Assembly (NCBI GenBank): GCA_019426215.1
Contig: WHWC01000146.1
Location: forward strand, 186,001-250,000
Direction: 5' to 3'
Source: Buddleja alternifolia
Taxonomy: Eukaryota > Streptophyta > Magnoliopsida > Lamiales > Scrophulariaceae
DNA length: 64,000 nucleotides
The translations under genes were made by a program, and so were the position numbers. Shown piece by piece: positions 21,701-33,668 of the stretch; the stretch's first letter is position 1; each line of letters starts with the position of its first letter. The notes below the pieces were generated by a model, which saw nothing but the letters and a program-made list of their open reading frames with translations, did not search any database and was not told where the DNA came from.

Positions 21701-22710
21701 GTTCCTCAAAGTCAATATGTTTGATGATTCCTTCCAGCTTCTTCCGCCTAACTAAAGAAATCTTATCCTTCTCATCTTCATCAGTTTCCTCATCATCCTT
21801 GTGAGGAGAGGGAATAGCTTTAGTCTTGGGCTTTCTGGGAGCACTCTTCTTTGTAGCAGTTGGACGCTTCATGGCTTCCACTTGAGCTGGATGCTCAACT
21901 TCTTCATCTGACGCTTCGAGTACGACTAGTCGCTCAAACAGAGGTCTTGCAGCACATCTAACTCTGGGTGGATGAAAGAGATTGCTGATGATTTTGTTCC
22001 CATAGAACTTTGACTTTGCAAGAGTAGTCCCAGCAGAACTAACACATTTTGCTCTGATGAGTAGGTCGCTGAGAATTATGCTATATGGTTTGTTTGAGGT
22101 GCTCAAGCAGTCTCTGAATCTGCTGAATGCATACTCACTCCAATTGATCTTGATATTCAGGAGTATAGCAGTCCTCATCTGGAATTGCATTGGGTTCACT
22201 TTGTCTAAAGTATCGACTCTGCGTTCAATAAACTTGTTGCATAAATCAGCCAATAATCTGTATTTGTATACTATATCCTTCTTCTCAAAGTGAGGCTTGT
22301 ACGAGACATTGTCATAAGCACTGATATTTGTCCAAGCTTCTTCAATTTGTTCAGCAGTATCGGAGTCCAAAGCTCCACCCTGATTAGGTAGCTTGAAGTT
22401 CTGGGCAATAGAGTCAGCAGAGAGGATGAATTCTTTGGAGTCCTTCATGGATAGAGAAAAGAGGCAAGAGGTGGACTTCTTGTCCTCTGAGAGTTTAGCA
22501 TGGCTAGCTCCAGAAGAATTCAACTTCATCCGAAAAGAGATAGGAGTATTTGGTTAAGAATGTCTTCAGCCCAAACTCAGAAATAGAGTCCATGTTCGCC
22601 GTCAGATCAACATGAGTTTGTTCGTAGAGGAATTTCTAGTCCACAACAAGACCCTCAGTGACCTTGATGATAGGCTCAGCAGAAGTATCAATGGATTTCT
22701 CGGGTGTCAT
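18759..22710 (-). pseudogene. S3 third ORF (downstream of RNase H), decayed
   Basis: Starts at ATG 22710 (MTPEKSIDTSAEP) and decays through a stop at 22638, a frameshift near 22510 and further breaks; open pieces are 22529-21621, 21480-21211, 20988-20701, 20673-20182, 20081-19863, 19748-19276 and 19256-18759. The largest piece (302 residues) has NPMQFQMRTAILLNIKINWSEYAF, resembling the putative plant transposon protein domain of extra retrotransposon ORFs, then a basic/acidic tail (KSAPRKPKTK, DDEETDEDEKD). The last piece ends in a charged heptad segment (RLEENISEAIRAEVNKRL) that also survives in S5. Sireviruses carry an env-like ORF here; I see no clear signal peptide or membrane span, so I do not call it env. 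Function unknown. Confidence 0.55.
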
Positions 22711-23582
22711 TTGAGATTTGTGAAGGAGATGAACTGAGATTGCTTTGAAAAAGAGAGATAGAGTAATTTTGCAGAGAGTAATTTTGCTGAGAGTAAAAGT
22801 GAAAAGTTTTTCTACAAAAATTGTGTTTTAAATGACACAGTAGGATAATTTTGAAACTTGTGTTCTCTCGTCTCAGTAAGATATAGACACATGTAAAGCT
22901 ATTAAATCTTAGCCATGAATATTTTTTACTGCAGACTCGAATTTTATGCAAGAGAGAGAAGTTACATTTGGTAACTCCCATATATAACTCTTTGACGTCC
23001 GAGTTAAAGTTTTAAAAGGTTTGAGATTTGCAAAGTGTAATGCATGCGCCTGATGGTACGCTGACACGTACGCAAACACGTGCTAGCTCTGAACCATCAT
23101 TTTGAAAAGTTTTTTATTACCCGTCAGTTTGATGTGATAGAAGCGTGTGAATAGAGTCCAAAATAGCCTTTTGAGTCTATCCACTACTTCAAGAAGCGTG
23201 TAAAATTTATGCATAAATTTTATAAATAATTTTATATTAAGTGTTGAATGGATAAGTTCAATGTTGAACATACTACTTGTAACTGTTGTAATATTGATGT
23301 TGACGATTGAGAGCAAAACCCTTTTTATGTTTGAGCGTCCAACATATTATTCACAAATAATATACTGAGCGTTGATGATCTTATGCATATGAAAGTTTTT
23401 TGATCATTGACGCTTATAGATATGTTCAAGTACGATTTTAAGGTTCCTCCTAAATTTGATAACTTGTAACAACTTTTCAAAAAATCTTTTGGACATAAAT
23501 TATATGTTTAATAAAATATGATGCTTGATGATTAAGCGTTTAAATCAATCACATCTAGTTCTCTTCTTAAAGTGAGAAAGCG
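22711..23582 (-). other. S3 spacer between pol and third ORF
   Basis: About 870 bp, AT-rich. Only short chance frames are present. In the element this is the pol 3' region and the leader of the third ORF. No structure recognised. Confidence 0.6.
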
Positions 23583-26500
23583 TTATTCATTGAGCGCTTT
23601 GGTGAAGATATCTGCCAGTTGTTTGTCAGTTCCAATAAAATGCATGGAAATATCTTTCTTTTGAACATGGTCACGAAGAAAATGGTATCTAATGTCAATA
23701 TGTTTGGTTTTGGAATGGAGAACAGGATTTTGAGTCATGGCTAGGGCGCTTTAGTTATCACAATGAATGGGGGTTGGGCCTAGGATTATTCCATAATCTC
23801 TAAGTTGTTGCCTCATCCATAACACTTGTGCACAACAACTTCCTGCAACTACGTACTCGGCTTCAGCTATAGAGGTAGCTATCGATTGTTGTTTCTTACT
23901 ATGCCATGAAACTAACCTATCACCTAGAAATTGACATGTACCACTAGTACTCTTTCGATTTATTTTGCAACCTGCAAAATCTGCATCTGAGTAGCCAATT
24001 AGTTCAAAAGGAGAATCCCTAGGATACCATAAGCCCACATTTTGTGTGCCTTTCAGGTATTCAAGGATTTTCTTGGCAGCAATTAAGTGTGACACTTTTG
24101 GATCAACTTGAAAGCGTGTACACATGCATACTGAAAACATAACGTCAGGTTTACTAGCAGTAAGATAAAGAAGTGATCCAATGATACCTCTATAGTTAGT
24201 GTTATCAACCTTCTTCCCACTTTCATCTTTATCTAACTTAAGCGTTTGGCTCATTGGAATTTTTGAAGATGATGCATTTTCCATACCAAATTTCTTAATC
24301 ATATCACGTGTATATTTAGCTTGTTTAATAAATATGCCATTAGGGACCTGTTTAACTTGTAATCCTAAGAAGAAAGTTAATTCACCCACCATGCTCATTT
24401 CAAATTGTTCTTGCATCACTTTCAAAAATTTCTCACACAGACGCTTATCAGTAGAACCAAATATAATATCATCAACATAAATTTGGACTAAGAGAATATC
24501 TTCGTTATTGGTAATTTTAAATAACGTTGTATCAACGCTACCTTTTGAAAAGCCTTTACCAATAAGGAGGAAAATAGAGAGAATGTCATACCATGCTCAG
24601 GGTGCTTGCTTAAGCCCATAAAGTGTTTTATCTAGCTTGTAAACCATACCCTTACCATGGTTGTTGATGAATCCTGGTGGTTGCTCCACATATACCTCGT
24701 CTTGGAGTTTACCATTCAGGAACGCACTCTTCATGTCCATTTGATAAACCATAAACTTGTTGAACGCTGCATACGCTAGAAACATACGGATTGCTTCAAG
24801 ACGGGCGATAAGAGCATATGTCTAATCAAAATCAATACCCTCTTCTTGGCAATAACCTTCAGTAACAAGTCTGGCTTTGTTCCTTATCACAATGCTATTC
24901 TCATCCATCTTGCTTCTATATACCCATCTAGTTCCAATAACTCATTGGTGAGTTGGCCTTGGCACTAGCGTCCAAACCTTACTACGCTCAAACTGATTAA
25001 GCTCTTCTTGCATGGCTTCAATCCAACTAGGATCACATAACGCTTCATCCACTTTCTTAGGTTCCGTTTGAGATAGAAAGCTTGTGAACATGGCTTTATT
25101 AAATGTAGCAGCCCTAGTCCTCACAGGCGCTTCAATATCTCTAATATTCTACTCAGGTGGATGATCACGTAGCCATAGTCTATCAGGCTGGAAAGGGTTA
25201 AGAGGTTGACCAGGCGCTTGATTCACTTGCTCAGACTTTTGATTCTCCTCTTGCGTAGGCGCTTCAAGTTCACAGACTCTTCTTTGTTCTTCATGATCAC
25301 TCTCTTCATGTTCATCAGCATGTCTTACATTATTATCTGAAATAACCTCACGAGTAATCTTAGGAGGTGGCACTAAGAGGTTGACCAGGCACTAAGATCT
25401 CATCATCGTCGTCACTCTCTTAGATGCTTGATGACACAGATCTTCAACTCCTACATCATTCACATTAACCTTACTCGGTTTTTGGTTAGCATCATAAAAA
25501 ACAACATGAATAGATTCCTCAACATTCGATTTGATCTTGTTTAGGATGCAAAAATTCTTTCTATTCTTGGTGTAGCCTAGAAAGATTCCCTCCTCCACTT
25601 TAGGATCAAATGTCTTTAGGCTTTGGAATCCATTATTATGGATAAATCATTTAGAACCAAAGATGTGAAAGTATGAAACATTTGGCTTACGTCCCTTCTA
25701 TAGTTCATATGGATTTTTCCCATGCTGTTTGTTGATCATGCACCGGTTTTGAGTGTAACCAGTAGTGTTGTTCACTTCAGCCCAAAACCTAGGAGTAAGC
25801 TTGGATTTTGCTAACATCATCCTAGTAGCTTCTTTGAGCGTTTTGTTCCGGCGCTCAGCAACACCATTCTGTTTGGGAGTTTCGGGAGCTGAATACTCAT
25901 GATGTATTCCATTCTCCGCACAAAACTTCTCAACAATCTTGTTAGTAAACTCAGTACCGTGATCGCTTCTTATTCTCGCAACCTTATGATTTTTCAAAGT
26001 TTGAAGTTGCCGAATAACCGTTGTTAACTTGTCACGTGCCTCATCTTTAGATGAAAGAAATTCTACCCATGTATATCGAGAGAAATCATCTACTATCACC
26101 AAAGTATACTTTTTACCGCTCACACTGATTGTTTGAACAGGTCCAAACAGATCCATGTAAAGTATTTCAAGTATTCTAGAGGTAGATAGATGAGGTTTTC
26201 TCTTGAAAGATAATTTAACTTATTTTCCCATTCGACAAGCGTCACAAAGGCGATCCTTGTGAAATGGTCCATTTGGTAATCCCTCTACAAGATTTTGACT
26301 TATAAGCGGAGAGATTGTCTTAAAGTTGAGGTGATTCATTTTTCTATGGCATAACCAACCCGTTTTAGATCACTTTTAGCAACAAAACATGTTGGGTTGT
26401 TATCAATTGTTGAACCCCAATCTACCAAATACACATTATTTGTTCTTTTATCTTTCAATTTTGTAGATTTAGTCTTAGCGTCATTTATATAGCAATAGTC

Positions 26501-26870
26501 GCTTGAGAATTTGACTTCAAAGCCTTATCACAAAATTAACATATGCTTAATAAATTGTGTTTTAGACCCTCAACAAAATAAACATCACTTTTCATAATGT
26601 TCCCCCTATGCACAATACCTATACCTTTGGTTTTACATTTGGAGTTGTCACCAAATACAACTTGAGGACCATTGGCAGCTCGATAGTTGATCAGAAGATC
26701 CTTAGAGCCTGTCATGTGCCTTGACGACCCACTATCGACGTACTAAACAAATGTATCGGCTCTAGCTTTAGGTACCTGCAATCGAAAGGAAAGTTCTATT
26801 TCTGTTTAGATACCCATTATTGCATGGTTCCTTTAATGTTAGTTACATTGTTAGTTTGAATTAGACCTTT
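23583..26870 (-). pseudogene. pol: S3 pol: protease, integrase, reverse transcriptase, RNase H
   Basis: Copia domain order. Protease and pre-integrase remnants lie at about 26790-26200. The integrase core at 26156-25698 is open with its catalytic residues visible: Asp in MDLFGP, Asp in RIRSDHGTEF, Glu in NGVAERRNKTL. The RT begins near 25124 (ALCDPSWIEAMQEEL); MDMKSAFLNG lies at about 24735 and YVDDIIFGS at about 24480. RNase H follows (IGYSDADFAGC, AEAEYVVAGS) and ends at 23583 (ADIFTKALNE). Stops and frameshifts break it at about 26220, 25690-25600, 25390, 25145, 24940, 24830, 24595 and 23750. Catalytic motifs are conserved, so decay is recent, but no complete polyprotein can be made. Confidence 0.85.
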
Positions 26871-28142
26871 TGGAACCCATATTTGCTTAATCTTCATTGC
26901 AGGAAAATTATGCCTTCTTGGGTTTCACATTATGCTGTGTGTGCTTTTTAGGTGTATAATAATATCCTTGATTATAATAGTAATCGTAATCATAGTCATA
27001 ATCATGATTATCATGGTAGCGATAATATGATCTAGACCGCTGTGGATATTGACACTGGTATTTCCTGGGCGCTGCCTTAAGTTGCACTTTTGGTGCTGGA
27101 CGCTTAGCGCTTGATACACATTGGTTAGATTTATCCTTGGCTTTTTGAGCGTTTGGATGAACCTTTTGCTTTCATCTTTCCCGTGTCTGAGTCCGCCTTG
27201 GCTTTCTCATTGGCCTCGTACCATTGTCACTTGGTTCATTTTGTGTTTGACTTAGTGAACCTTTTTCAACAAAGAAAACACCTTTTCCCTTGTTGTTCGC
27301 CGTAACATTAGATTTGTTTGGTTGTTTACCGAATTTATTGCATCTTAAATCGGTATTTTCACCAAATAACCTTGTTACCTCAGTTACATTGTCTAGCTTT
27401 CTTGACGCTGTAGACAATGATGAGACGAGCTGTTCTAATTTAGCAAGTCTAGCAATCAGCTCAGCTTCTCTCTTGACTATTATATCAAGATCACTTTTCA
27501 GATTGGTTATGTCACTTTCAAGTGATTTGTTCTTCTCAATGCATTGTTACTGAACTTGTAACTCTGCCTTGAGTGTCACATTGTCACTTTTGAGTGATGA
27601 AATAATATCGAAGTGGTTTTGATATAATTTGGCGGCGTCTTGACAATCTTTATAATACTCTTTGACTTTGTCAAGTAATTCATCGTTTGAAAGAGGAAGA
27701 GATAATTCAGTGTTTACCTCAGGGAACGCTTCATCATCTCTGGCCATGAGACAAATAAGCGCTGAGTCATCCACTGGTTCATAATCATCACTACTTTCTT
27801 TTGAAGACTCCAAATCTTCAGGTGTGGACACTTGTTCTGATTCCGCTAGCAGACCTTGTTCACGAAGGTTGCTCCTGAATTGGTTTCTATCCAAGGAATC
27901 TTGCCTTTAAGGCTTAGAGACGTTTGGATAAGGGCAATTTACCTGGTAGTTCCCTGGTTTCCTCCAATTGTAACAAAGATTAGTTTTCATCTTTTGTTCA
28001 TTCGTTAACCTTGCAGTGTGTGGTTTTGAGACCACGGGTGTGAAGAGGTTCTGTTGATTAGACGCTTGGTACTGAATTGGCGCTGAAGTAGGAGTTGTAG
28101 AATATTGAGGCGCTTGATATTGTTGTTGTGCTGGAGCAGGGG
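26871..28142 (-). pseudogene. gag: S3 gag, N-terminus deleted, several breaks
   Basis: Matches the second half of S1 gag. It begins abruptly at about 28142 in the Pro/Gln-rich linker (PAPAQQQYQAP), because the N-terminal UBN2 core was lost in the deletion that fused gag to the LTR. The zinc knuckle reads CYNWRKPGNYQVNC, with Trp for the second Cys and Asn for His. The acidic DLESSKESSDD region, the heptad region and the basic tail follow. A TAA at about 27550 lies one codon away from the stop in S1. A short Asp-Tyr stretch lies near 27000. Confidence 0.8.
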
Positions 28143-28589
28143 CTCTTATCAGCATTTAATGCATTTGAAATACATGCCCGTTGGCAATTAATGATCTGGG
28201 AATATTTGCACTAAACTCCTTCTGGACTTAGAAATAAATTCAGGTGAAATCAGTAAATGATAGACGCTCATTAATCCTTGAATAACTTCTGTCTTATAAT
28301 CAACGCTTGATGTAGCTTGTCGTTCGGACGCTCGGGAGTCTTCATTTTCATTTAGAATTCAGGCGCTTGAATCTTCAGACTTAACTACTGATAAGCTCAC
28401 TCAGAAATTATCAGACGCTCAGCCTAAAAATACTTAGCCTAATAATCTAGAATAAAATAAAGCAAAGCCTATAAAGCCTAATACAAATCTAGCGCCTCAA
28501 AGCTTATAAAATCGAACTTACATATTTTGGGGTCTAACATAAAATTCTAATTGTCATCATCAAAACGTCTAACATGAAATTTCCTAACA
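28143..28589 (-). repeat. S3 5' LTR, outer 446 bp only
   Basis: Equivalent to 8572-9017 with 12 differences by my count (about 2.7%), mostly transitions. U5, R, TATA box and PBS are missing. The join to gag is at about 28142, at the sequence GGGGCTCTTATC. Confidence 0.85.
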
Positions 28590-28594
28590 TCGTC

Positions 28595-29103
28595 CACCTC
28601 AAGAAGAAAAAGAAAGAAAATTTTATCTTCTTATTGTCTCCATAAACTCGCCCCTCACCAATTATTTCTTGACAAAATTTTGCTCATGTGTTGAGATTAA
28701 CCTGTCACATATATTCCTACCTTCGTATATAAGCTTAGATTAGATCTAAAATTAATAAATAGGATAGCATCTTATATATATATATTGGGAACTATACGGA
28801 GGTGTAGATATCTTAGAAGTGAGACGATTGGATCGCTTCAATATACAAGGAACAAAAACGGAGCTCAAAAATTGAAGTAGGGGCCAACGGTTTCTTATTG
28901 TTTTGAGTCAAAGGATTATTTGTCCGAGTTGATAAGATCAAAAACCTGTATGAGGGAAATAGCACGAAAGGTATTTCGCGTAGTTAGTTTTTTCTCGTTT
29001 TTATTAGCTCGATTAAACCGACCAATGTAATCCTGTTTCGGGGTAGTTGTAAATTTTTAAATTCCGCTGTGCTAACCTACCTTGAGGATTACCCAATCCA
29101 ACA
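28595..29103 (+). repeat. F 5' LTR, second part
   Basis: Continues the LTR cut at 7490, after the second TCGTC copy. It ends CCTTGAGGATTACCCAATCCAACA at 29103, next to the PBS. The first half is repeated at 38043-38439 in the 3' LTR. Confidence 0.8.
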
Positions 29104-29850
29104 ATGGTATCAAAGTCTGGTTAGTTTAATCGAACTTATTTATGTGATTTATTATGCTTTATTTTTTTCGTATGAATAAATTGGAATCATGTTTAAATCA
29201 AGATGACTTGAGTTATTATAAATTGAATTTAGTTTGGGATTTAATTGTATAAAAATTTGCAATTTTTATGAAAAATTTGGTTTCGCGAAAAACTATAATT
29301 TTGGGTGATTTGGGTTGGTGGTGAGTTTTTAGGATTTTAAAAACACCAGTGGTGGGAAGTAGCAAAACGGATGAACCGAAAGGTTTGAAAGTGGAGTAAC
29401 AACCCGGCCTGAGGTGGGTTAGTAAAATTCAAGAAAATCCCATTGTCCAGCCCTAATCACTGGACGAAACGGGCTGAAACAATGTGTGCTAGGCACGAGT
29501 AGTTTTAGTCCCGCACGTGTCTAGGACACAATGTTATGCGGCCCAGGCCCGCGGGTCGGGCCACCCAAGCCCGATCGAATTTTTTGGCGTAATCAAAATT
29601 TTAAGATTTTAATATTTCTGAAAATTAGATTTTTGGAAATTAAAATTATTTTTGGAAATTTATAATTTTTAAAATTCTTATTTTTCCTTGGAAAATAGAT
29701 TTTTGTGAAAAATCCATATTTTTCCAAATAAATTGAAATTTATTTTGAACAAGAGGTAGGTAAATTTTGGATATCGCATATTATGTGGCTTGGCATGATT
29801 TTATGTAATAGGATAAACCACGAGCCTAGTCTAGTCTTTTGTTTTCAATA
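29104..29850 (+). promoter_or_regulatory. F primer-binding site and first part of the leader
   Basis: TGGTATCAAAGTC at 29105-29117 is the tRNA-Met-type PBS with one mismatch (AAAG for AGAG). The leader that follows has a GC-rich patch with GGCCCAGGCCCGCGGGTCGG at about 29550. No open gene. It is cut by S4 at 29851. Confidence 0.75.
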
Positions 29851-30470
29851 TGTTGGTCCAAAGTGGCATACGAAAGGGTCTAGAAAGAGGGGAGGGGGGG
29901 TCGAATAGACCCAAAAGTCTTTTTCAACTTAAAAAATTCGGATCACTTTTAAAGATTTGAATAGTTAGGAAGTTGACCACTTAGGTCAGGAACTACAGAA
30001 AAGATAACTCAGACTTAGTGATTTTAGTAATTTCTCAAAGTAGGGTAAAACTTAGATCGCTTAATCAGGGTTAGCACAGCGGAAATGATTTTAAAGCTTT
30101 AGCGTTCGTTTTGGTTAAATAGTCACTTATCAGTTTTACTTGTCTTTTTCAGAGTAAATGATAAAATATAAAGTAAGACAATAAAACAGTAAATAACACA
30201 AGAAATTGTAAGGTTCATTAGGTGACGTAATCCCAACTACGTCCTTCTTCTCCTTTTCCACTTGCAGGGAATTTACTAAGTTGATTATCAAAGAATCACA
30301 CAGAATCTTCTACAAGATAGTAACGAGGTGAAAAATGATCTCTGGCTCCTTGATCACATAGATTTCAGCACCAATGAATATCTTCTTCTACAAGCTTCTC
30401 TCACTCAGAAATACTGCTTGTAAGGGGTTTCAACAACTTTCTCGCTCAGATGAAAGGTTGAGGAAACTCT
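29851..30470 (-). repeat. S4 3' LTR, U5-side fragment
   Basis: About 620 bp matching 33669-34220 of the S4 5' LTR. Similarity stops near 30470, where pol-type sequence (TTGATATGATCTTATTTAGG, compare 25530) begins. Confidence 0.75.
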
Positions 30471-31740
30471 TTGATATGATCTTATTTAGGATGCGGAAAG
30501 TCTTTCCATTTTTGGCATAGCATAGAAAGATTGTCTCATTCGCTTTAGGATCAAACGTCTTTAGACTTGGGATCCATTGTTATGAATGAAACATTTGGAA
30601 CCAAATACATGAAAATATGAAACGTTAAGCTTACGTCCCTTCCACAACTCAGATGGAGTCTTCTCATGTTACTTGTTGGTCATACACCGGTTCTGAGTGT
30701 AGCAAGTGGTATTGATAGCTTCGGCCCAAAACCTCTGAGGCAGCTTAGAGTCTGCAAGCATCATCCTAGAGGCTTCTTTAAGCGTTCTGTTTCGTCGCTC
30801 GGCAACTCCATTCTGTTGAGGTGTTCTAGGGGCAGAATACTCGTGAAGTATTCCAAAATCTATACAAAACTTCTCAACAAATTGGTTAGTAAATTCAGTT
30901 CCTCTATCGCTTCTAATTCTTGTCACCTTGAGATCTTTATAAGTTTGCAATTGAAGAATTAGCGATGTGAGCTTGACACTAGTTTCATCTTTGGTCGCCA
31001 GGAACTCTACCCATGTATAGCTAGAGAAATCATCAACTATTACTAGTGAGTACTTTTTACCACTAACACTCGTGATTTGAATAGGACCACAAATCTAGAT
31101 GCAATAGTTCAAGAACTCTAGAAGTAGATAGGCATGGTTTTTTCTTAAAAGATGATTTAATTTGTTTACCCATTTGACATGCATCACATAAGCGATTTTT
31201 CTGAAAGGAACCTTTAGGTAATCTCTCTACTAGATTTAGCGATATTAACTGAGAGATTGACTTAAAGTTAAGGTGATTCATTTTCCTAGGCCATAACCAA
31301 CCCAATTCATTTTGAATTTTAGCAACAAAGCAAGTGGGGTTGTTATCAATTGTATAATCCCAGTCTACTAAATACACATTGTTTGTTCTTTTTCCTCTTA
31401 ATTTAGTAGACTTAGTCTTAGCGTAGTTAACATAGCAGAAGTCGCTTGAAAATTTTACTTCAAAGCCTTTATCACAGAATTGACTAATGCTCAATAAATT
31501 ATGCTTAAGACCCTCAACATAATATACATCACTAATCATGATGTTCCTCCTATGCATGATACCTATACCTTTGGTTTTACCTTTGGAATTATCACCGAAA
31601 GCAACTTGAGGAGCATTGGCTGCTTGATAATTGATCAATAGATCCTTGGAACCTGTTATGTGTCTTGACGATCCACTATCAAAGTACCAAACTGAAGTAT
31701 TCGTGTTGGCTCTAGGTACCTGCATTTAAAGGATAGTTCT
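30471..31740 (-). pseudogene. pol: S4 pol remnant: protease, pre-integrase and integrase
   Basis: Minus-strand order. The protease has the active-site triplet in WYFDSGSSRHITG at about 31685. The GAG-pre-integrase zinc region keeps CDACQMGKQ, but its first His is lost in LGWLWPRKMNHLNF. The integrase core follows, with Asp in LLHLDLWS, RIRSDRGTEF at about 30905 and NGVAERRNRTL at about 30790. A stop and frame change near 31060-30950 separate the two open pieces (31725-31063 and 30950-30669). RT and RNase H are deleted. Confidence 0.8.
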
Positions 31741-33553
31741 AATTCTTCTTAGGTGCCCATGTTGTCTTGGGTCCTTCAATGTTAGTAACTTTGGTTTGAA
31801 TTAAAACTTTAGGAGCCCATATTTGCCTATTCTTCATTGTAGGAATATTGGCCTTCTTGGGTTTCACATTATGTTGTGTGTGCTTTTTGGGTGTATAATA
31901 ATATCCTCGATTATAATAGTAATCATAATCATAGTCATAATCATAATCATCTTAGTATCGATAATGTGATCTTGACTGCCTTGGATATTGACGCTGGTAT
32001 TTCCTTGGCGCTGGTTTGGGTTGCACTTTTGGTGCTGGACGTTTAGCGCTTGATTCACAGTGGTTAGGTTTATCCTTAGTCTTTTGAGCATTTGGATGAA
32101 TCTGTCTTTGTGAATCATTTGCTTTCGCCTTTCCCTTGCTTGAGTCAGCTTTGGCTTTCTTATTTGTCCTCGTATCATTGTCGCTTGGTTCATTTAGCGT
32201 TTGTCTTTGTGAACCTTTCTCAAGAAGGAAAACACCCTTTCCTTTGTTGTTTGCCGTAACATTGGATTTATTTGGTTGTTTACCGAATTTATTCCATCAT
32301 AAACCGGTCTTTTCACTAAACATTCTTGTTACCTCAGTCACATTATCCAAATTTCTTGAAGCTTTTGATAATGATGAGACGAGCTGCTCTGATTTGGCAA
32401 GTCTAGCGATCAGATCAGCTTCTCTCTTGACTATTATATCAAGATCGCTTTTCAAATGAGTAATTTCACTCTCAAGCGATTGATTCTTCTCAATGCATTG
32501 TTGTTGAACTTGCAACTCTGCTTTAAGCGTTACTCTATCACTTGTGAGCGATGAAATAATAGCGAAGTGGTTTTGATATATTTTGGCGACATCTTGACAA
32601 TCTTTCCAATGTTCATTAACTTTGTCAAGCTATTCATCATAAGTAAGAAGATGAGATAATTCAGTGGTTACCTCAGGTAGCGAACAGTCAGACGCTTCAT
32701 CATCTCTTGCCATGAGACAAATCAACGCCGAGTCGCTTATTGGCTCATCATATCTTAGAAATTTCTTGAATTTCTTGACCAATAAAGACATCTCTTTTTC
32801 TTCATTAGATTCTGTTGATTTTACCTCACTAATCGCTTTACCCTCACTTTTGGTGGTAGCGATTAAAACTCCCGATTCAGTCGATGTGTCGCTGACTTCA
32901 CCCAACTCGAACTCAAATGCCTTTAATTCTCGAAACACATGTTCTGGAGTAAGAGTCTCCAATGTCTGTGATTCTCTCATAGCAACAGTCTTAATCAAAT
33001 ACTTGCTTGGAAGACTTCTGAAAATCTTATTGACCATTTCCTTGTTGGTCAACTCCTTGTCTAATGACGCTAACTCTGTAATGAGCAAAGTAAACCTTAC
33101 GTCCAATTGTTCTAGCGTCTCATTGGGCTGCATCTTGAAATGCTCAAATCTTTGCATGGCTATGGAGAGCTTGTTCTCCTTCATTTGTGCTGAACCTTCA
33201 CACACTATAGCCAACTTATCCCATATATCTTTTGACGTCTTACATTGTTTGATTTTGTTGAACAATGCATCATTATTTCCTAACGTTGAGTAAAGTGCAC
33301 TTCGTCCAACATTATCCAGATTCGCTCTTTTTCTATCCTCAGGCGTCCATTCTAACTTGGGTTTTTCAACATAACCACATGGAGTTGCTTCAGTTGCTCC
33401 AGGGCCTTTGGTGATGATTTTCATGATTTGAATGGGCCCATCTGTAATCACATCACACATTTCATTATCGCAAGAGCATAAATAAGAAAATGCTCAAAGT
33501 TTCCAGGACACATAGTTTGATTCAACCAACTTAGGCATTTTGTTAAAAGCCAT
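31741..33553 (-). pseudogene. gag: S4 gag with an in-frame internal deletion that removes the zinc knuckle
   Basis: Starts at ATG 33553 (MAFNKMPKLVESNYVSWK). A TGA follows at about 33496, then a long open stretch 33460-32630. Compared with S1, residues about 268-395 are missing: FLRY at about 32755 runs directly into DEPISDSALICLM, so the Pro/Gln linker and the CCHC knuckle are gone without a frame change. Breaks follow near 32630, 32297 and 31950. The Asp-Tyr stretch lies near 31930. Confidence 0.8.
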
Positions 33554-33668
33554 AATATTAGAATTTTTAAAAGAGAATTAAAAGCGACTAAATTTAGAAA
33601 AATGGATCTAAACAAGCAGTTACGCTCAGAAACGCTTAGATTTCTACTTCAACAGCTTTGATACCACT
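33554..33668 (-). promoter_or_regulatory. S4 leader and primer-binding site
   Basis: The minus strand reads GAGTGGTATCAAAGC at 33669-33655, a tRNA-Met-type PBS with a mismatch. The 100-nt leader is AT-rich and has no gene. Confidence 0.65.

Larger units (their letters stand above)
7491..28589 (-). mobile_element. S3: Sirevirus-like Ty1/copia retrotransposon inserted in F, host of the CACTA element
   Basis: Bounded by TGTTGGTCCC at 7491 and CCTAACA at 28589, flanked on both sides by TCGTC (7486-7490 and 28590-28594), the 5-bp duplication expected of copia integrase. On the minus strand the order is truncated 5' LTR, gag, pol (protease, integrase, RT, RNase H), a third ORF, a polypurine tract and the 3' LTR. 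Without the CACTA insert it is about 11.6 kb. The 5' LTR has lost everything but its outer 446 bp, and the deletion also took the PBS and the gag start. Over that 446 bp the two LTRs differ at 12 positions by my count. Confidence 0.9.

Noticed and set aside
22057..22293. Plus-strand frame opposite the S3 third ORF (also 20590-21147)
   Set aside because: Antisense to a recognisable decayed coding region.
18759..22710. Calling the third ORF of S3 an envelope gene
   Set aside because: Position fits the Sirevirus env-like ORF, but no signal peptide or membrane segment is visible, so only third ORF is claimed.
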